Part shown: positions 42,134 through 51,156 of the stretch, one piece after another
Layout: the number at the start of each line of letters is the position of its first letter
How positions within the stretch are numbered: position 1 is the first letter of the stretch
Origin: JAEUJM01 sp041918615
GTDB lineage: Bacteria; Actinomycetota; Acidimicrobiia; Acidimicrobiales; DATDAH01
Length of the DNA: 64,000 bases
Assembly (NCBI GenBank): GCA_041918615.1
Contig: JAYRVH010000073.1
Location: forward strand, 29,206 to 93,205
Reading direction: 5' to 3'
The notes under the pieces: model-generated
What the model was told of the DNA's origin: nothing
Databases searched by the model: none
What the model saw: the letters and a program-made list of their open reading frames with translations, nothing else
Translations under genes and position numbers: made by a program

Positions 42134-43660
42134 TTACCTCAGACGCTCGTCGAGGAATCCGACAACTCGCTCCCGCCAGTCGTCTGGTTGCGTATCGAAC
42201 CCTCCGGCGTGGTCTGCTCCCTCGATGTTCCACACCGTCACCCGATCGCTCGCGCCGGACTTGATGTGGGACGCCGCTTGGGCCTCGTCGTCCACGTTCC
42301 CCGCGGTGATCAGCAGGAAGTGCGTGTCGGACGCTCGTGTGACCGCGGATCGCAACGAGATCGGCGGTGAGGCGTCGGTGAGGTAGTCGGTGATGCCGTA
42401 CTGCACCTTCTCGAGTTGCTCCTGCAGCCAGCCACGCCATCCGTAGGTGTCGGAGAGCCAGGCCTCGTCGGCGGCCTGCCGCGCCGTTGCTCCTTCGGCG
42501 ACCACGGCTCGGATCCGCTCGTCGGTGGCCGCGGCGCCGATGGCCTCCTCACCGCCCATCGAGAACCCGACGACGCCGATCCGACCGGCCTCGATCGCGT
42601 CACGCGAGGCGAGGAACTCGGTGCCCGCGGCGATGTCGCGATCGCCGTACCAGCCGAAGTCCATCGCGGTGCCGTGGCTGTCGCCGTGGCCTCGGGCGTC
42701 GATGAGCAGGACCGCGTACCCGCTGCGGGCGAGCGCGGCGGCCTGGTCGAGCACGCCGGATCGGGTGGAACCGGAGCCATGCATCATGACGACCCCGGCG
42801 CCGTTGGTGCCGTCGACGTACCAGGCGGCGAGCTCGACGCCGTCGACGGTGGTGAGCGTGACCGACTCGTACGCCAGCTTCCGCGTCGCCGGTGTCGAGG
42901 TGACCGCAGTGGACGGCACGGTTGTGGCCGCAACGGCCGGAGCGATGATCGACACCGCCACGACGACCGCGACGACCGCCCCTGCACTCCCCGCCACCTT
43001 GCCCCAGCGACCCCGGCCACGCAGTCCCGAGCCAACCCCGACGATGACCAGACCGAGGCCCGCCAGCAGCAGGGCGATCGACACCGCTGCGATGACGCTG
43101 ACACCGTTCTTGATCGGATGCGGCAACAGTCCGACCCCCACGGCGGCAAGCACCGCCCCGAGGGCGACGAAGAGCAAACCGCGGCGACCTTCTTTCAGCG
43201 TGGAGCGATGTGATGCGGCGACGAATCCGGCACCCACCGCCAGGTACGCGGGCTGGAACGGGGAGAAAGCACGGATCACCGCGACCTGACCGATGATCCA
43301 TCCGATCAGCAGCAGCCCGACGACCAGCGCGAGCTCATCGGTTCTCGGTCCACCGGTCCAGGCCGACCAGGCGAGCATGGTCAGGGGGACCGCCACGATG
43401 GTGGCGAGCGCCACTCCAGCCAGCACCACACTGTCGAACGGCAGGCGCTCGTTGATGACCTCGCCGAAGTCGGTGCCACCCGTGATCAGCCCGACGGCGC
43501 CCGCCCACGCGCCGAACGCGTTGACGGCCGCGAAGGCGGCCAACCACGGTCGGCGGGCTGGCGAACCCGACGACGCCGTGTCCGGGTCGGCGACCTTCTG
43601 GTCGGCCACCTGTTGGTCGTTCACCCCGGGTGTGTTGCCCGATTCATCCACCGTGGTCAT
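42134..43660 (-). CDS. Alpha/beta hydrolase with N-terminal membrane domain
   Basis: 508 residues. Residues about 45-235 form six to seven membrane helices. The remainder is a serine hydrolase domain: VVMMHGSGSTRSGVLDQAAA (oxyanion), GVVGFSMGGEEAIGAA (nucleophile serine), and a terminal NIEGADHAGGFDTQPDDWRE (histidine). The layout suggests an extracytoplasmic or membrane-surface esterase/peptidase. ATG 43660 overlaps the preceding SRPBCC gene by 17 bases. Confidence 0.8.
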   Translation of the reverse strand: MTTVDESGNTPGVNDQQVADQKVADPDTASSGSPARRPWLAAFAAVNAFGAWAGAVGLITGGTDFGEVINERLPFDSVVLAGVALATIVAVPLTMLAWSAWTGGPRTDELALVVGLLLIGWIIGQVAVIRAFSPFQPAYLAVGAGFVAASHRSTLKEGRRGLLFVALGAVLAAVGVGLLPHPIKNGVSVIAAVSIALLLAGLGLVIVGVGSGLRGRGRWGKVAGSAGAVVAVVVAVSIIAPAVAATTVPSTAVTSTPATRKLAYESVTLTTVDGVELAAWYVDGTNGAGVVMMHGSGSTRSGVLDQAAALARSGYAVLLIDARGHGDSHGTAMDFGWYGDRDIAAGTEFLASRDAIEAGRIGVVGFSMGGEEAIGAAATDERIRAVVAEGATARQAADEAWLSDTYGWRGWLQEQLEKVQYGITDYLTDASPPISLRSAVTRASDTHFLLITAGNVDDEAQAASHIKSGASDRVTVWNIEGADHAGGFDTQPDDWRERVVGFLDERLR

Positions 43661-44330
43661 CCTGCCGATTCGTCTGCTGCGCCCCACCCTCACGGGCAAG
43701 GGACTCGGCCCGGGTCTTGATGCCGCGCATCATCCGTCGGTTCATGGCGAAGTCACCGAACTCCATCAGCACCACGCCCAGGATGGCGTCGGAGGGGTGT
43801 CGCCAGTCGTAGACGGCATGAATGCGGTTGACGAGCCGGGTGCCGCCGTCACCGGTGGGGGCCAGCAGCCACGACCACGCCGAGTCGGGCTTCGTCCACA
43901 GCAGCCAGCGATCGACCTCGAACGAGTCGACACGGAAAGCGGTCCGCTCCGTCGGCGGCGCCTTCGGCGACATCGGCACCCACTGCCCGACCTGGAGGTC
44001 CTGCCATGCCGGTTCGATCGTGGTCGCGCTCGGGTGGCCGAGGTTGTCGAACAGGTCGTGGCTGTACCACCCGGCTCGGCCAGAACCGATTTGCACGAGC
44101 CAAGGCCACACCAGACTCGGCGGCGACGCGATCGTGATGGCTCGTGTCGCCCGGAACTGCGCCTTCGGGAATCGATCATCGCCGGGCATGGGCGCCAGTG
44201 CTTCGTCGCGGGTGGTGCCCCAGGTCAGGTGCCACCGTCGGTAGATCGGCGCCGTCATGAACGCCGGCAGGTCGGCCAGCACACCACCGGCCTGGCCCAA
44301 CAACCCCTGTCGCGCCTCGCGGTTCCTCAT
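43644..44330 (-). CDS. SRPBCC-fold protein (copy 2)
   Basis: 228 residues, paralogue of 41457-42116: AITIASPPSLVWPWLVQIGS and GRAGWYSHDLFDNLG match position for position. An N-terminal helix and WHLTWGTTRDEALAPMPGDD precede, and MEFGDFAMNRRMMRGIKTRA ends it. ATG 44330 overlaps the DUF6544 stop as ATGA. Two related copies separated by a hydrolase within one operon suggest a duplicated lipophilic-ligand carrier. Confidence 0.75.
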   Translation of the reverse strand: MRNREARQGLLGQAGGVLADLPAFMTAPIYRRWHLTWGTTRDEALAPMPGDDRFPKAQFRATRAITIASPPSLVWPWLVQIGSGRAGWYSHDLFDNLGHPSATTIEPAWQDLQVGQWVPMSPKAPPTERTAFRVDSFEVDRWLLWTKPDSAWSWLLAPTGDGGTRLVNRIHAVYDWRHPSDAILGVVLMEFGDFAMNRRMMRGIKTRAESLAREGGAQQTNRQDDHGG

Positions 44331-45535
44331 GGCAGCGCTCCTTCCTCTGCGCTCGTCCGATCGGGTGCCACCGAGGGCGTCGCGCCGCTGCGATCGACCG
44401 AGCCCGACTCCAGATAGCTGATGTGGTCCGCGTGGAACTCGAGGTAGTCGAAGCTCGGTTCGTCCGCGGGATGCCAGCGGCCCCGGCCGAATGCACCGAC
44501 CCGTCGGCCGTCGAAACTGCGATAGTCGGCGATCGGAGTCGACCATCGCTGCGGCGTGAACGAGCGATCGTCGGGCGACGACGCGAATCGGTCGTCGGAG
44601 ACGAAGTCGATGAGTTCGTGATCGTCGTTGAACGTGAGCACCGCGCTCACCGTGTGACCGGCGTTGGTGAACGTGGCCCGCGCGTGGTGATGGTCGATTT
44701 GGGTCCAGTCGATCGGCGCGTCGACGAGCACGGCGGGCGCGAGGACGCACAGGTCGTTGAGCAGCGTCACCGTCTCGGCCTGGTCCATCTCAGGCCCATG
44801 GGCATTGACGATGGGCACGAGCGACGCGAGTCGTACCTGCATCGTCGCCGTCGGGCCGACGTAGGCGTGCAGGACATCGGTGGGCAGACCCTTCATCGTC
44901 GCGTCCATGAAGAACACCCGACTGGGTGCGGAGCCGAACGTGTCGACCTGGGCGCCGGTCCACGGCATCCACGACTGGTCGGCGCCACTGCGGATGCGAC
45001 CGCTGATCTCCGCGCGGAACCCGATGACGTGGGGACGCCCGACCGCGCCGACCGCTCGCACGTAGTCTGCCACCGGCGCCGGTAGATGTTGGAGATCATC
45101 CTCCGTCACCAGTGCGGTGCCGGGTCCGGACCATGGCTGCACGGCGCCCACCGTCTCGTCGGCGAGACGCCGGAACCGGGCTCGGAAGCTGGTCGGACCG
45201 TGCGCACGGAACCCGTAGACCGCGGCGATCACGAGCAGCACGTTGGCGATGGTGCCCGCCTTGGCGTCGCTCCATGACGTGACGATCACGGCCTGCGAGA
45301 CGACCGCTGCCACCGCGGCGGCTGCCCACCACCCTCGAATTCCGGCAACCAACAGCGCACCGGCTGCGACCACCACGACCGCAGCGACCAGCCAGGCGAC
45401 ACCCATCGAGGTGCTGATCGGCTCGGTGAGCTGTGACACGTCGGCCCAGCCGAAGCCCTCCACCACGCCCATCAGGTGAATGAGGCCGTGGATGAGCACG
45501 ATCAGGCCGACGGACCAACGAATCAGTGTCCTCAT
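44327..45535 (-). CDS. DUF6544-like membrane protein
   Basis: 402 residues. Four N-terminal membrane helices (SVGLIVLIHGLIHLMGVVEG at the start) are followed by a soluble domain: LVTEDDLQHLPAPVADYVRA, VGAVGRPHVIGFRAEISGRI, GLPTDVLHAYVGPTATMQVR, a pattern I associate with DUF6544. ATG 45535 overlaps the preceding gene as ATGA. No reaction is known. Confidence 0.7.
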   Translation of the reverse strand: MRTLIRWSVGLIVLIHGLIHLMGVVEGFGWADVSQLTEPISTSMGVAWLVAAVVVVAAGALLVAGIRGWWAAAAVAAVVSQAVIVTSWSDAKAGTIANVLLVIAAVYGFRAHGPTSFRARFRRLADETVGAVQPWSGPGTALVTEDDLQHLPAPVADYVRAVGAVGRPHVIGFRAEISGRIRSGADQSWMPWTGAQVDTFGSAPSRVFFMDATMKGLPTDVLHAYVGPTATMQVRLASLVPIVNAHGPEMDQAETVTLLNDLCVLAPAVLVDAPIDWTQIDHHHARATFTNAGHTVSAVLTFNDDHELIDFVSDDRFASSPDDRSFTPQRWSTPIADYRSFDGRRVGAFGRGRWHPADEPSFDYLEFHADHISYLESGSVDRSGATPSVAPDRTSAEEGALP

Positions 45536-46134
45536 GGTGTCCTTCCTGCGGACCAGATGGCGTGTGGTTGTCCGAGCACGTAGGGCAGGCCGATGGCGAG
45601 CATCAGCACGGCGGCGGGCACCCGGCGGGATCGGCCTCGCAGGGCCAGCGCAGCGAGCGCCACGCCAGCGCCGGCGATGCCGAGCAGCCCGATTCGGTCG
45701 CGGACGACGATGCCGAACGCCAGATAGATCAGCGACAGCACCGCGACGAGTGCCGGAGCCCACTGCGCGCTGATCACGGCCCGCCAGGCGCGGGCTGGTC
45801 GCGGTCCGCGCACGACCAGTGCACATGCCACCAATCCGGTAACTGCCGCCGGGATCCAGGCCAAACCGGCGGTGGTGAGGCCGAGCAGGGAGACGGCGAA
45901 GAGTGCAAGGGCAGAGCCGAGCTGTGCCCGCGGTCGCCGTGTGCGAGTCGCCAGCAGGCTGGCCGCGCCGATTACCACGGCGAGCCCGATGGTCACCCAA
46001 CCCAGCGTGGTCGGGTCGTTCTTGTTGCCGGCCCATGCCACGGTGCCGGCCAGGATCTCGGCGACACCGGCACGGATGCCGAGGAGCGCGGCGATCGAGC
46101 CGGCGGTGAGCAGCGTGCGATCGCCGTGGTTCAT
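45532..46134 (-). CDS. Polytopic membrane protein, unknown
   Basis: 200 residues with about six hydrophobic helices and only short charged loops (LLATRTRRPRAQ, LRGRSRRVPA). ATG 46134 overlaps the nitroreductase stop as ATGA and its own stop overlaps DUF6544. No motif identifies a transport or enzyme family; being sandwiched between a Tat-exported flavoprotein and a membrane protein, it may be a membrane anchor. Confidence 0.7.
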   Translation of the reverse strand: MNHGDRTLLTAGSIAALLGIRAGVAEILAGTVAWAGNKNDPTTLGWVTIGLAVVIGAASLLATRTRRPRAQLGSALALFAVSLLGLTTAGLAWIPAAVTGLVACALVVRGPRPARAWRAVISAQWAPALVAVLSLIYLAFGIVVRDRIGLLGIAGAGVALAALALRGRSRRVPAAVLMLAIGLPYVLGQPHAIWSAGRTP

Positions 46135-47390
46135 CGGAGCACCTCGAGCGCAGGACGGCGAGGGCTTCTGGCGCCGGGCATCGTGGGGGCGCCCACCCGG
46201 AAGCCGACGAGGGCGCCGGTCCCGACCAGGTCGGCCAGTGGCGCCTCGAACGAGGGTTCGTCGCCGAGCTGGCGGTGGCGGTCGATGCGCTCGGTGATCT
46301 GGTTCATGTACTGGAAGCCGAGCTTGTTGGCCGCGCTCCACAGGTGGAGCCGCTGGGCCGGCCGACCGCCCGCTAGTCGTTCCGCACGGGCCGAAGGGTT
46401 GTCGACGACGATCACGCCGAACGCTGCTGCCGATCGAGTCTGGATGACCGTGCGATCGATGAAGGTGCGGTCGGCCGCCTGTCGAGAGGTCGCCGACAGG
46501 AGCTTGCCCAGTGTTCGCACCAGCGGGCGCAGTCCGACACCGTCGATGGTGAGCCCGTCCTTGTGGCGTTGCATCGCGTCCCAATCGCTGCGCCACCACG
46601 CGAACGATGCCTTCGATTCTCCGCCGTCGGCAACGTGGGCCCGTGTCGCCTCGACCAGCAGCTCACCGAATCGCTGTCGCACGCCGCCAGCAGTGAGCCA
46701 CACCAACCGTGCAGGGACTATCGAGTCGTCGACCAGGTCATCCATCGCGGCCAGAGCCGAGTTGGAAACGGTGTCCGAGCGGTACTCCGACCGGTTGCTG
46801 TGCCGATCACCGATCGGCCGGTAGAGCGGGCCATCGACCACGGGCCCCGGGCGCAGCTGGCTCGAGGCAACCGGACCAGTGGGGCCACCGGGCAACAGCG
46901 CAACCTTGGCCCGACGGCCGCGTGCTCCAGCCGCGAGGACCAGGTTCTCGAGTGCACACCCGAGCGACACGTCGAGCTCACGGTTCAGCGCATCGTTGTC
47001 ACCGGTGGCTCGCTCGAGATCGGCGTCGAGGTCGATCCGGTCGTCCGACACGGCGAATCGCCAGGGCTGGGTGTTGTGCGCGCTGGCGGCCAGCACGGCG
47101 GCGCCGATGATCGACATCGGGTCGCTGCCGTTGCGCCAGGCGTTCCAGGCGTCGAACGCCCGGCCACGCTCCTCGGCGAGCACACCCTGGTCATACGCCC
47201 GGTAGGCGATAGCAGCATCGGTCGCGACGAAGGCTCCGGCGGCTCCGACCCCGACACGGCGTAGCAGCGAACGGCGTGACATCTCGGCCGGTTCGCCGTG
47301 ATCGGGGTTGCTCGCGTTGTCGCCCGACGCGTCGATCGAGCCTGGCCGACGGCCGGAGGGAGGTTCGGTCGGGGACGGTGACGGGTTCAC
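46131..47390 (-). CDS. Acg-type FMN nitroreductase-fold protein with Tat signal
   Basis: 419 residues from GTG 47390 (GTGA overlap with the MarR stop); ATG 47282 is an alternative that would begin directly at the Tat motif. MSRRSLLRRVGVGAAGAFVA is a twin-arginine signal. The body has AASAHNTQPWRFAVSDDRID and two nitroreductase halves, as in mycobacterial Acg, which sequesters FMN rather than reducing nitro compounds. Export by Tat fits a cofactor-loaded protein. Confidence 0.75.
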   Translation of the reverse strand: MNPSPSPTEPPSGRRPGSIDASGDNASNPDHGEPAEMSRRSLLRRVGVGAAGAFVATDAAIAYRAYDQGVLAEERGRAFDAWNAWRNGSDPMSIIGAAVLAASAHNTQPWRFAVSDDRIDLDADLERATGDNDALNRELDVSLGCALENLVLAAGARGRRAKVALLPGGPTGPVASSQLRPGPVVDGPLYRPIGDRHSNRSEYRSDTVSNSALAAMDDLVDDSIVPARLVWLTAGGVRQRFGELLVEATRAHVADGGESKASFAWWRSDWDAMQRHKDGLTIDGVGLRPLVRTLGKLLSATSRQAADRTFIDRTVIQTRSAAAFGVIVVDNPSARAERLAGGRPAQRLHLWSAANKLGFQYMNQITERIDRHRQLGDEPSFEAPLADLVGTGALVGFRVGAPTMPGARSPRRPALEVLR

Positions 47391-47872
47391 GGGAGCACCT
47401 CGTCGCTTGTCGCATCGGCCGGGTTCGCCGCCAGGCGGCTCATGCAGGTGGTCACCAAGGTCAGGAACGTCCGCCGTTGCCGCGGAGTGAGCCCGCCGAA
47501 CACAGCGAGAATGAACGCCGCCTGGTCGGCTTGGACGACTGGGTCGTGGAACACGGCGAGTTTGTCGGTGAGCACGAGACGCCGCACCCGCCGATCGACC
47601 GGGTCGGGATCCATCCGAAGCCAGCCGCCGCGCTCGAGCTGCAGGGCGATCTGCTTCACGTTCTGGCGTGAGGTGCCGAAGACAGCGGTCGCTTCGGAGA
47701 GCGTGGGGGCGTAACCCGGGAACGCCTTGTCGAGCAGGCCAAGAAGCAGCCACTGCCGGCTCGTGAGCCCAAACCCGTCGAGCCGTTCGTCGACCAGCGC
47801 CGTGACCTGCTGCATGAACGCGAACAGCGAGCCGAACAGCTCCACGTCGACGTCCGTCAGTTCATCGGACAC
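47387..47872 (-). CDS. MarR-family regulator
   Basis: 161 residues, winged helix: GLTSRQWLLLGLLDKAFPGY, LSEATAVFGTSRQNVKQIALQLERGGW, then the wing MDPDPVDRRVRRLVLTDK. GTG 47872 has a TAGAGT box (47880-47885) seven bases upstream and no ribosome site. It leads the seven-gene operon, and an AT-rich strip at 47880-47896 may be its operator, although no perfect dyad was found. Confidence 0.84.
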   Translation of the reverse strand: MSDELTDVDVELFGSLFAFMQQVTALVDERLDGFGLTSRQWLLLGLLDKAFPGYAPTLSEATAVFGTSRQNVKQIALQLERGGWLRMDPDPVDRRVRRLVLTDKLAVFHDPVVQADQAAFILAVFGGLTPRQRRTFLTLVTTCMSRLAANPADATSDEVLP

Positions 47873-47885
47873 GAAGGCAACTCTA

Positions 47886-48381
47886 TTACCTATATCGACC
47901 TCGTCGCAGGGCCATAGGTCCCGCCGAATCGTCGATCAGGTCGTCGACGCGCTCGGCCCCGCCCGGAGCAGGCCGACTCGCGGGCGTCACCCACTGCCAG
48001 GCCAACAACGACACTGCTTGACCCACGCCCGGCAACGTGTCCCCCAACGCGAGAACCCGCCGAGCAGGAATCGGCGGGTTCTGGAGAGACGGAGAAGGTT
48101 TCAGATTGGTGGACCTAGTCGGACGGCTTTCGAACCCCCGGGACCAATCGGTGGACCAGGACATGCCGGACGACCTCGACGACCTCGACGACCTCGACCC
48201 ACCGGCCGCAGTTCCAGTTGTGGAACCGGTTCCGTGCTGAAGGCGTTGGACTGCGGTCGCGTCCTGGCCGGGACCCATCGCTCGCAGGGTGCCAGCCAGT
48301 GGGTTGCTCGTCTTCCCACCCACCCGTCGACAGCACCGCACACGCCGGAGCCCCTGGACGCGGTGACAATGGGCGAGATGG
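47886..48381. other. Gap with an eroded double-HTH remnant
   Basis: No intact gene lies between the MarR promoter and the next TetR promoter. The only recognisable content is the remnant at 48168-48285 and a nine-base GACGACCTC repeat inside it. Confidence 0.5.
48168..48285 (+). pseudogene. Double-HTH gene remnant with internal deletion
   Basis: The left part (GACGACCTCGAC..., then ccaccggccgcagttccag) matches the start of the intact gene at 50773. It is then joined directly to a stretch matching that gene's last 20 codons (readable as WNRFRAEGVGLRSRPG). About 250 bases between are gone, and the initial GACGACCTC unit is tandemly repeated three times. Confidence 0.6.
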
Positions 48382-48427
48382 TTGACATATTTCCAACGCT
48401 GTTGGAGAATCCGAACAATGTTGGGAG
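48382..48427 (+). promoter_or_regulatory. Promoter with two operator copies before TetR-P450
   Basis: TTGACA 48382-48387, 17-base spacer, GAGAAT 48405-48410. TCCAAC-GCT-GTTGGA (48392-48406, perfect) lies in the spacer and CCGAAC-AAT-GTTGGG (48411-48425, one mismatch) just after the -10; centres are 19 bases apart. GGGAG (48423-48427) is the ribosome site for ATG 48434. Confidence 0.78.
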
Positions 48428-48433
48428 TGAGTC

Positions 48434-49024
48434 ATGAGCCAAGCACGAGATCGACGTCGGCAATCGATGATCGATGATGTCGTCAACGCAGCGTGGGAAC
48501 TGGTCCACGAGCACGGGCTTGCGGGGCTGTCGATGCGTGACCTCGGCGAGAAGGTCGGCATGCACGCGTCGTCGATCTACCAGTACTTCCCATCGAAGCT
48601 CGACATCTACGACGCGCTGTTCGCTCAGGGCCACCGTCAGCTTCAGGCCGTGATGGGCGCTCTGGATCGCCAGGGCGATCCTGACGACGTGTTCCGGGCG
48701 GGGTCTGAGATGTTCACGAGCTTCTGCACCGAGGATCCGGTCCGCTACCAGCTGCTCTTCCAGCGCACGATCCCCGACTTCGTTCCATCGCCTGAGTCAA
48801 TGGAACTCGCGTGGGTGTCGTTTCACGACATGGGCCAGGCCCTAGCCGCCGTCGGAGTCGTCGACAAGGCCGACGTCGACCTGTGGGTCGCACTACAGAC
48901 CGGCCTCACCGACCAGCAGATCGCCAACGACCCCGGCGGGGCCCGGTGGTCGTCGCAGCTCGATCGCGCCATCGACATGTTCTTCGCGTTCGTCCGGACG
49001 CGCCCACCAGGAGGTAATCAATGA
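48434..49024 (+). CDS. TetR regulator (paralogue B), upstream of P450
   Basis: 196 residues. HTH: LAGLSMRDLGEKVGMHASSI followed by YQYFPSKLDIYDALF. The effector domain has YQLLFQRTIPDFVPSPESME and TGLTDQQIANDPGGARW, shared with paralogue A at 40366-40953. The operators of the two differ (TCCAAC/GTTGGA here), so they have diverged in DNA recognition. The stop overlaps the P450 start as ATGA. Confidence 0.88.
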   Translation: MSQARDRRRQSMIDDVVNAAWELVHEHGLAGLSMRDLGEKVGMHASSIYQYFPSKLDIYDALFAQGHRQLQAVMGALDRQGDPDDVFRAGSEMFTSFCTEDPVRYQLLFQRTIPDFVPSPESMELAWVSFHDMGQALAAVGVVDKADVDLWVALQTGLTDQQIANDPGGARWSSQLDRAIDMFFAFVRTRPPGGNQ

Positions 49025-50175
49025 GCGTCGCCGATGACCAGCAGATCGTTGGCGGTTTGTTCTCCCCCGACGCGCTCGCGGACCCTTACCCCCTGTATCG
49101 ATCCGTCGACGTCCCGGGATGCCGTCACGCCGTCGCGGCCGCGATGCTGAAGGACCCGCGGTTCGGACCACCGCTCCTCGACGTCGCAACCTCCCCCGAA
49201 GCGATGTGGGCGATGTTCGGGCGCTGGCTCCTGAACCTCGACGGTGAACGCCACCACGCGATGCGACGCCGGTTCTCTCGGATCTTCACCCCGGGCCGGG
49301 TAGAGCAGTACAGACCGGCCATCGAAACCAAGGCGGACTCGCTCCTCGACGCCGTGATCGACACCGGGCAAATGGACCTCGTCACCGACTACGCACGGCC
49401 ACTGCCGTTCTCGATCATCACGAGCGTCCTCGGAGTGCCCGAGGGCCGCCAGCCATGGCTCGCCGAACGGATGCTCGCCCTCGCCACCGGCTTCGCCCGC
49501 CAGCACGAACCTGACTGCATCCGGGTCGCCAGCGCCGCCACCACCGAGATGCTCGACTACTTCGGCGAGCTGCTCGACGAGCGGGCGGCCGAGCCGAAAG
49601 ACGACCTCCTGTCGATCCTCGCTGCGGATGCGCCCGTCGACGAGGAGGGACGCCGCGACATGCTCGCCAACTGCGTGTTCTTCGTAGAGGCTGGCCATGT
49701 CACCACTTCGAGCCTCATCACCGGCGGCATGCTGTTGCTGCTCGAGCACCGCGACCAACTCGAGGCGTTGCTCGACAACCCGGCCCTGCTTCCCGGTGCG
49801 GTCGAGGAAATGGTGCGCCTCGTCTCGCCGATCAGCGTCGTTATGTGCCGAGCCCGTGAAGACGTCGAACTCGACGGCTACGAGTTCACCGGCGGCGATC
49901 AACGTTTCGTGTTCCCGCCCGGCGCCAACCGCGACCCATCCGCCTTCCCCTCACCCGATTCCTTCGAGATCACCCGGGCCGACAACCCCCACCTCGCGTT
50001 CAGTGCCGGCGCCCACTTCTGCCTCGGAGCGCCACTCGCACGACTCCACGGCGAGATCGCGATCGCCGCCCTCCTCCGACGCATCCCAGACATGCATCTC
50101 GCCGGCGACCCGATCTGGCTGGGATCGATCCCAGTCCGCGAACCCCTCCACCTCCCAGTCACCTGGCACGCTTGA
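49021..50175 (+). CDS. Cytochrome P450
   Basis: 384 residues, bacterial class. Heme motif FSAGAHFCLGAPLAR with C334; I-helix EAGHVTTSSL with the oxygen-activating threonine pair; K-helix EEMVRL in place of ExxR. The N-terminal substrate region begins DALADPYPLYRSVD. It needs a separate ferredoxin and reductase, which are not in the window. ATG 49021 overlaps the TetR stop, so regulator and enzyme are co-translated. Substrate unknown. Confidence 0.9.
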   Translation: MSVADDQQIVGGLFSPDALADPYPLYRSVDVPGCRHAVAAAMLKDPRFGPPLLDVATSPEAMWAMFGRWLLNLDGERHHAMRRRFSRIFTPGRVEQYRPAIETKADSLLDAVIDTGQMDLVTDYARPLPFSIITSVLGVPEGRQPWLAERMLALATGFARQHEPDCIRVASAATTEMLDYFGELLDERAAEPKDDLLSILAADAPVDEEGRRDMLANCVFFVEAGHVTTSSLITGGMLLLLEHRDQLEALLDNPALLPGAVEEMVRLVSPISVVMCRAREDVELDGYEFTGGDQRFVFPPGANRDPSAFPSPDSFEITRADNPHLAFSAGAHFCLGAPLARLHGEIAIAALLRRIPDMHLAGDPIWLGSIPVREPLHLPVTWHA

Positions 50176-50337
50176 CGCCAAATGCCAACGACCCAGCCGC
50201 ACTCGAAACACGATCCGACACGGCCGACCAAAGCCCCGGAACAGAAGAGAACATGTCCCAGGGCTCGCTGCCGAGTCCGCTGCGAGCCGTGCGCCAAGTA
50301 GCAGGTACGCACACTCTGATCCGACCACGGGAGCAAC

Positions 50338-50739
50338 ATGCATCGCGAAACATTCGAGATAATCGAGGGCCAGCAAGAGCACTTCGGCTACGCACAGGCC
50401 GTTCGAGTTGGCGACACAATCTGGGTTGCAAACACGCCTGGTTGTGACGACTCGCTGACCTTCGCCGACGACATGGCCAGCCAACTCCGGCAGGTGTATC
50501 TGAATCTGACCACCACCCTCGAGCACTTCTCGTGCTCGTTCGCAGATCTCGTCGACGTCACCGTGTTCGTTTCCGACATCGCCTCGTACACCGCTGCAGC
50601 AGCGATTCATCGACGCGAGTTCTTCGGGATCGATGGCCTCCCGGCAAGCACGCTTGTGGAGGTATCGGGATTCCTCTTGCCCCAGATGCTTGTCAGCATC
50701 AAGGCCACCGCTGTGGTCGCATCGGCTCAGCGGTCGTAG
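50338..50739 (+). CDS. RidA/YjgF-family protein
   Basis: 133 residues. RVGDTIWVANTPGCDDSLTF, then QLRQVYLNLTTTLEHFSCSF and LVDVTVFVSDIASYTAAAAI, are the family's strands and helix. The usual active-site arginine region reads GLPASTLVEVSGFL, where the conserved R of PARTxVxV is a serine, so classical enamine deaminase activity is doubtful. GGGAG precedes ATG 50338. It follows the P450 by 162 bases and may be in the same unit. Confidence 0.82.
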   Translation: MHRETFEIIEGQQEHFGYAQAVRVGDTIWVANTPGCDDSLTFADDMASQLRQVYLNLTTTLEHFSCSFADLVDVTVFVSDIASYTAAAAIHRREFFGIDGLPASTLVEVSGFLLPQMLVSIKATAVVASAQRS

Positions 50740-50772
50740 CGGTATCGCCGACCCGGTCAGGGGACGTCCTCA

Positions 50773-51156
50773 TTGGCCGAGCTCGACGACCTGGGCCCGC
50801 CAGCCGCCGTTCCAGTCCGCCGACTTCGGCCGCGGGCACGACACCTCACCTCGAACGAGATCGACGATCTCCTCGTCGACCACGGCAACGCCGAGAAGGT
50901 CCTTGACCTGGCGTCCAGGTTCGGAGTTGGCAAGTCCACAGTGCTCCACCATGTCGCCGCTGCCGGGCTCCCCAGGCGGACGGAATCTCGCCGCTGGTCG
51001 AGCGACGACCTACGAGTCGCGTCGGCGATGTACCAAGGTGGCGCCTCTCTGGCCGTGATTGGCGATCACTTCGGCCTCGGTTCGACGACAGTGTGGAATC
51101 GGCTCCGTGTGGCTGGCGTCGAACTCCGACCGCGTCCAGGCTGGGACCGTCGCTAG
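50773..51156 (+). CDS. Orphan double helix-turn-helix protein (serine-resolvase tail-like)
   Basis: 127 residues with two HTH motifs: LTSNEIDDLLVDHGNAEKVL then DLASRFGVGKSTVLHHVAAA, and WSSDDLRVASAMYQGGASLA then VIGDHFGLGSTTVWNRLRVA. Preceded by VPVRRLRPRARH, this is the layout of the DNA-binding tails of serine recombinases, without the catalytic domain. The start is a TTG (50773); an upstream catalytic part may have been lost. Two decayed copies are at 41004-41413 and 48168-48285. Confidence 0.65.
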   Translation: MAELDDLGPPAAVPVRRLRPRARHLTSNEIDDLLVDHGNAEKVLDLASRFGVGKSTVLHHVAAAGLPRRTESRRWSSDDLRVASAMYQGGASLAVIGDHFGLGSTTVWNRLRVAGVELRPRPGWDRR

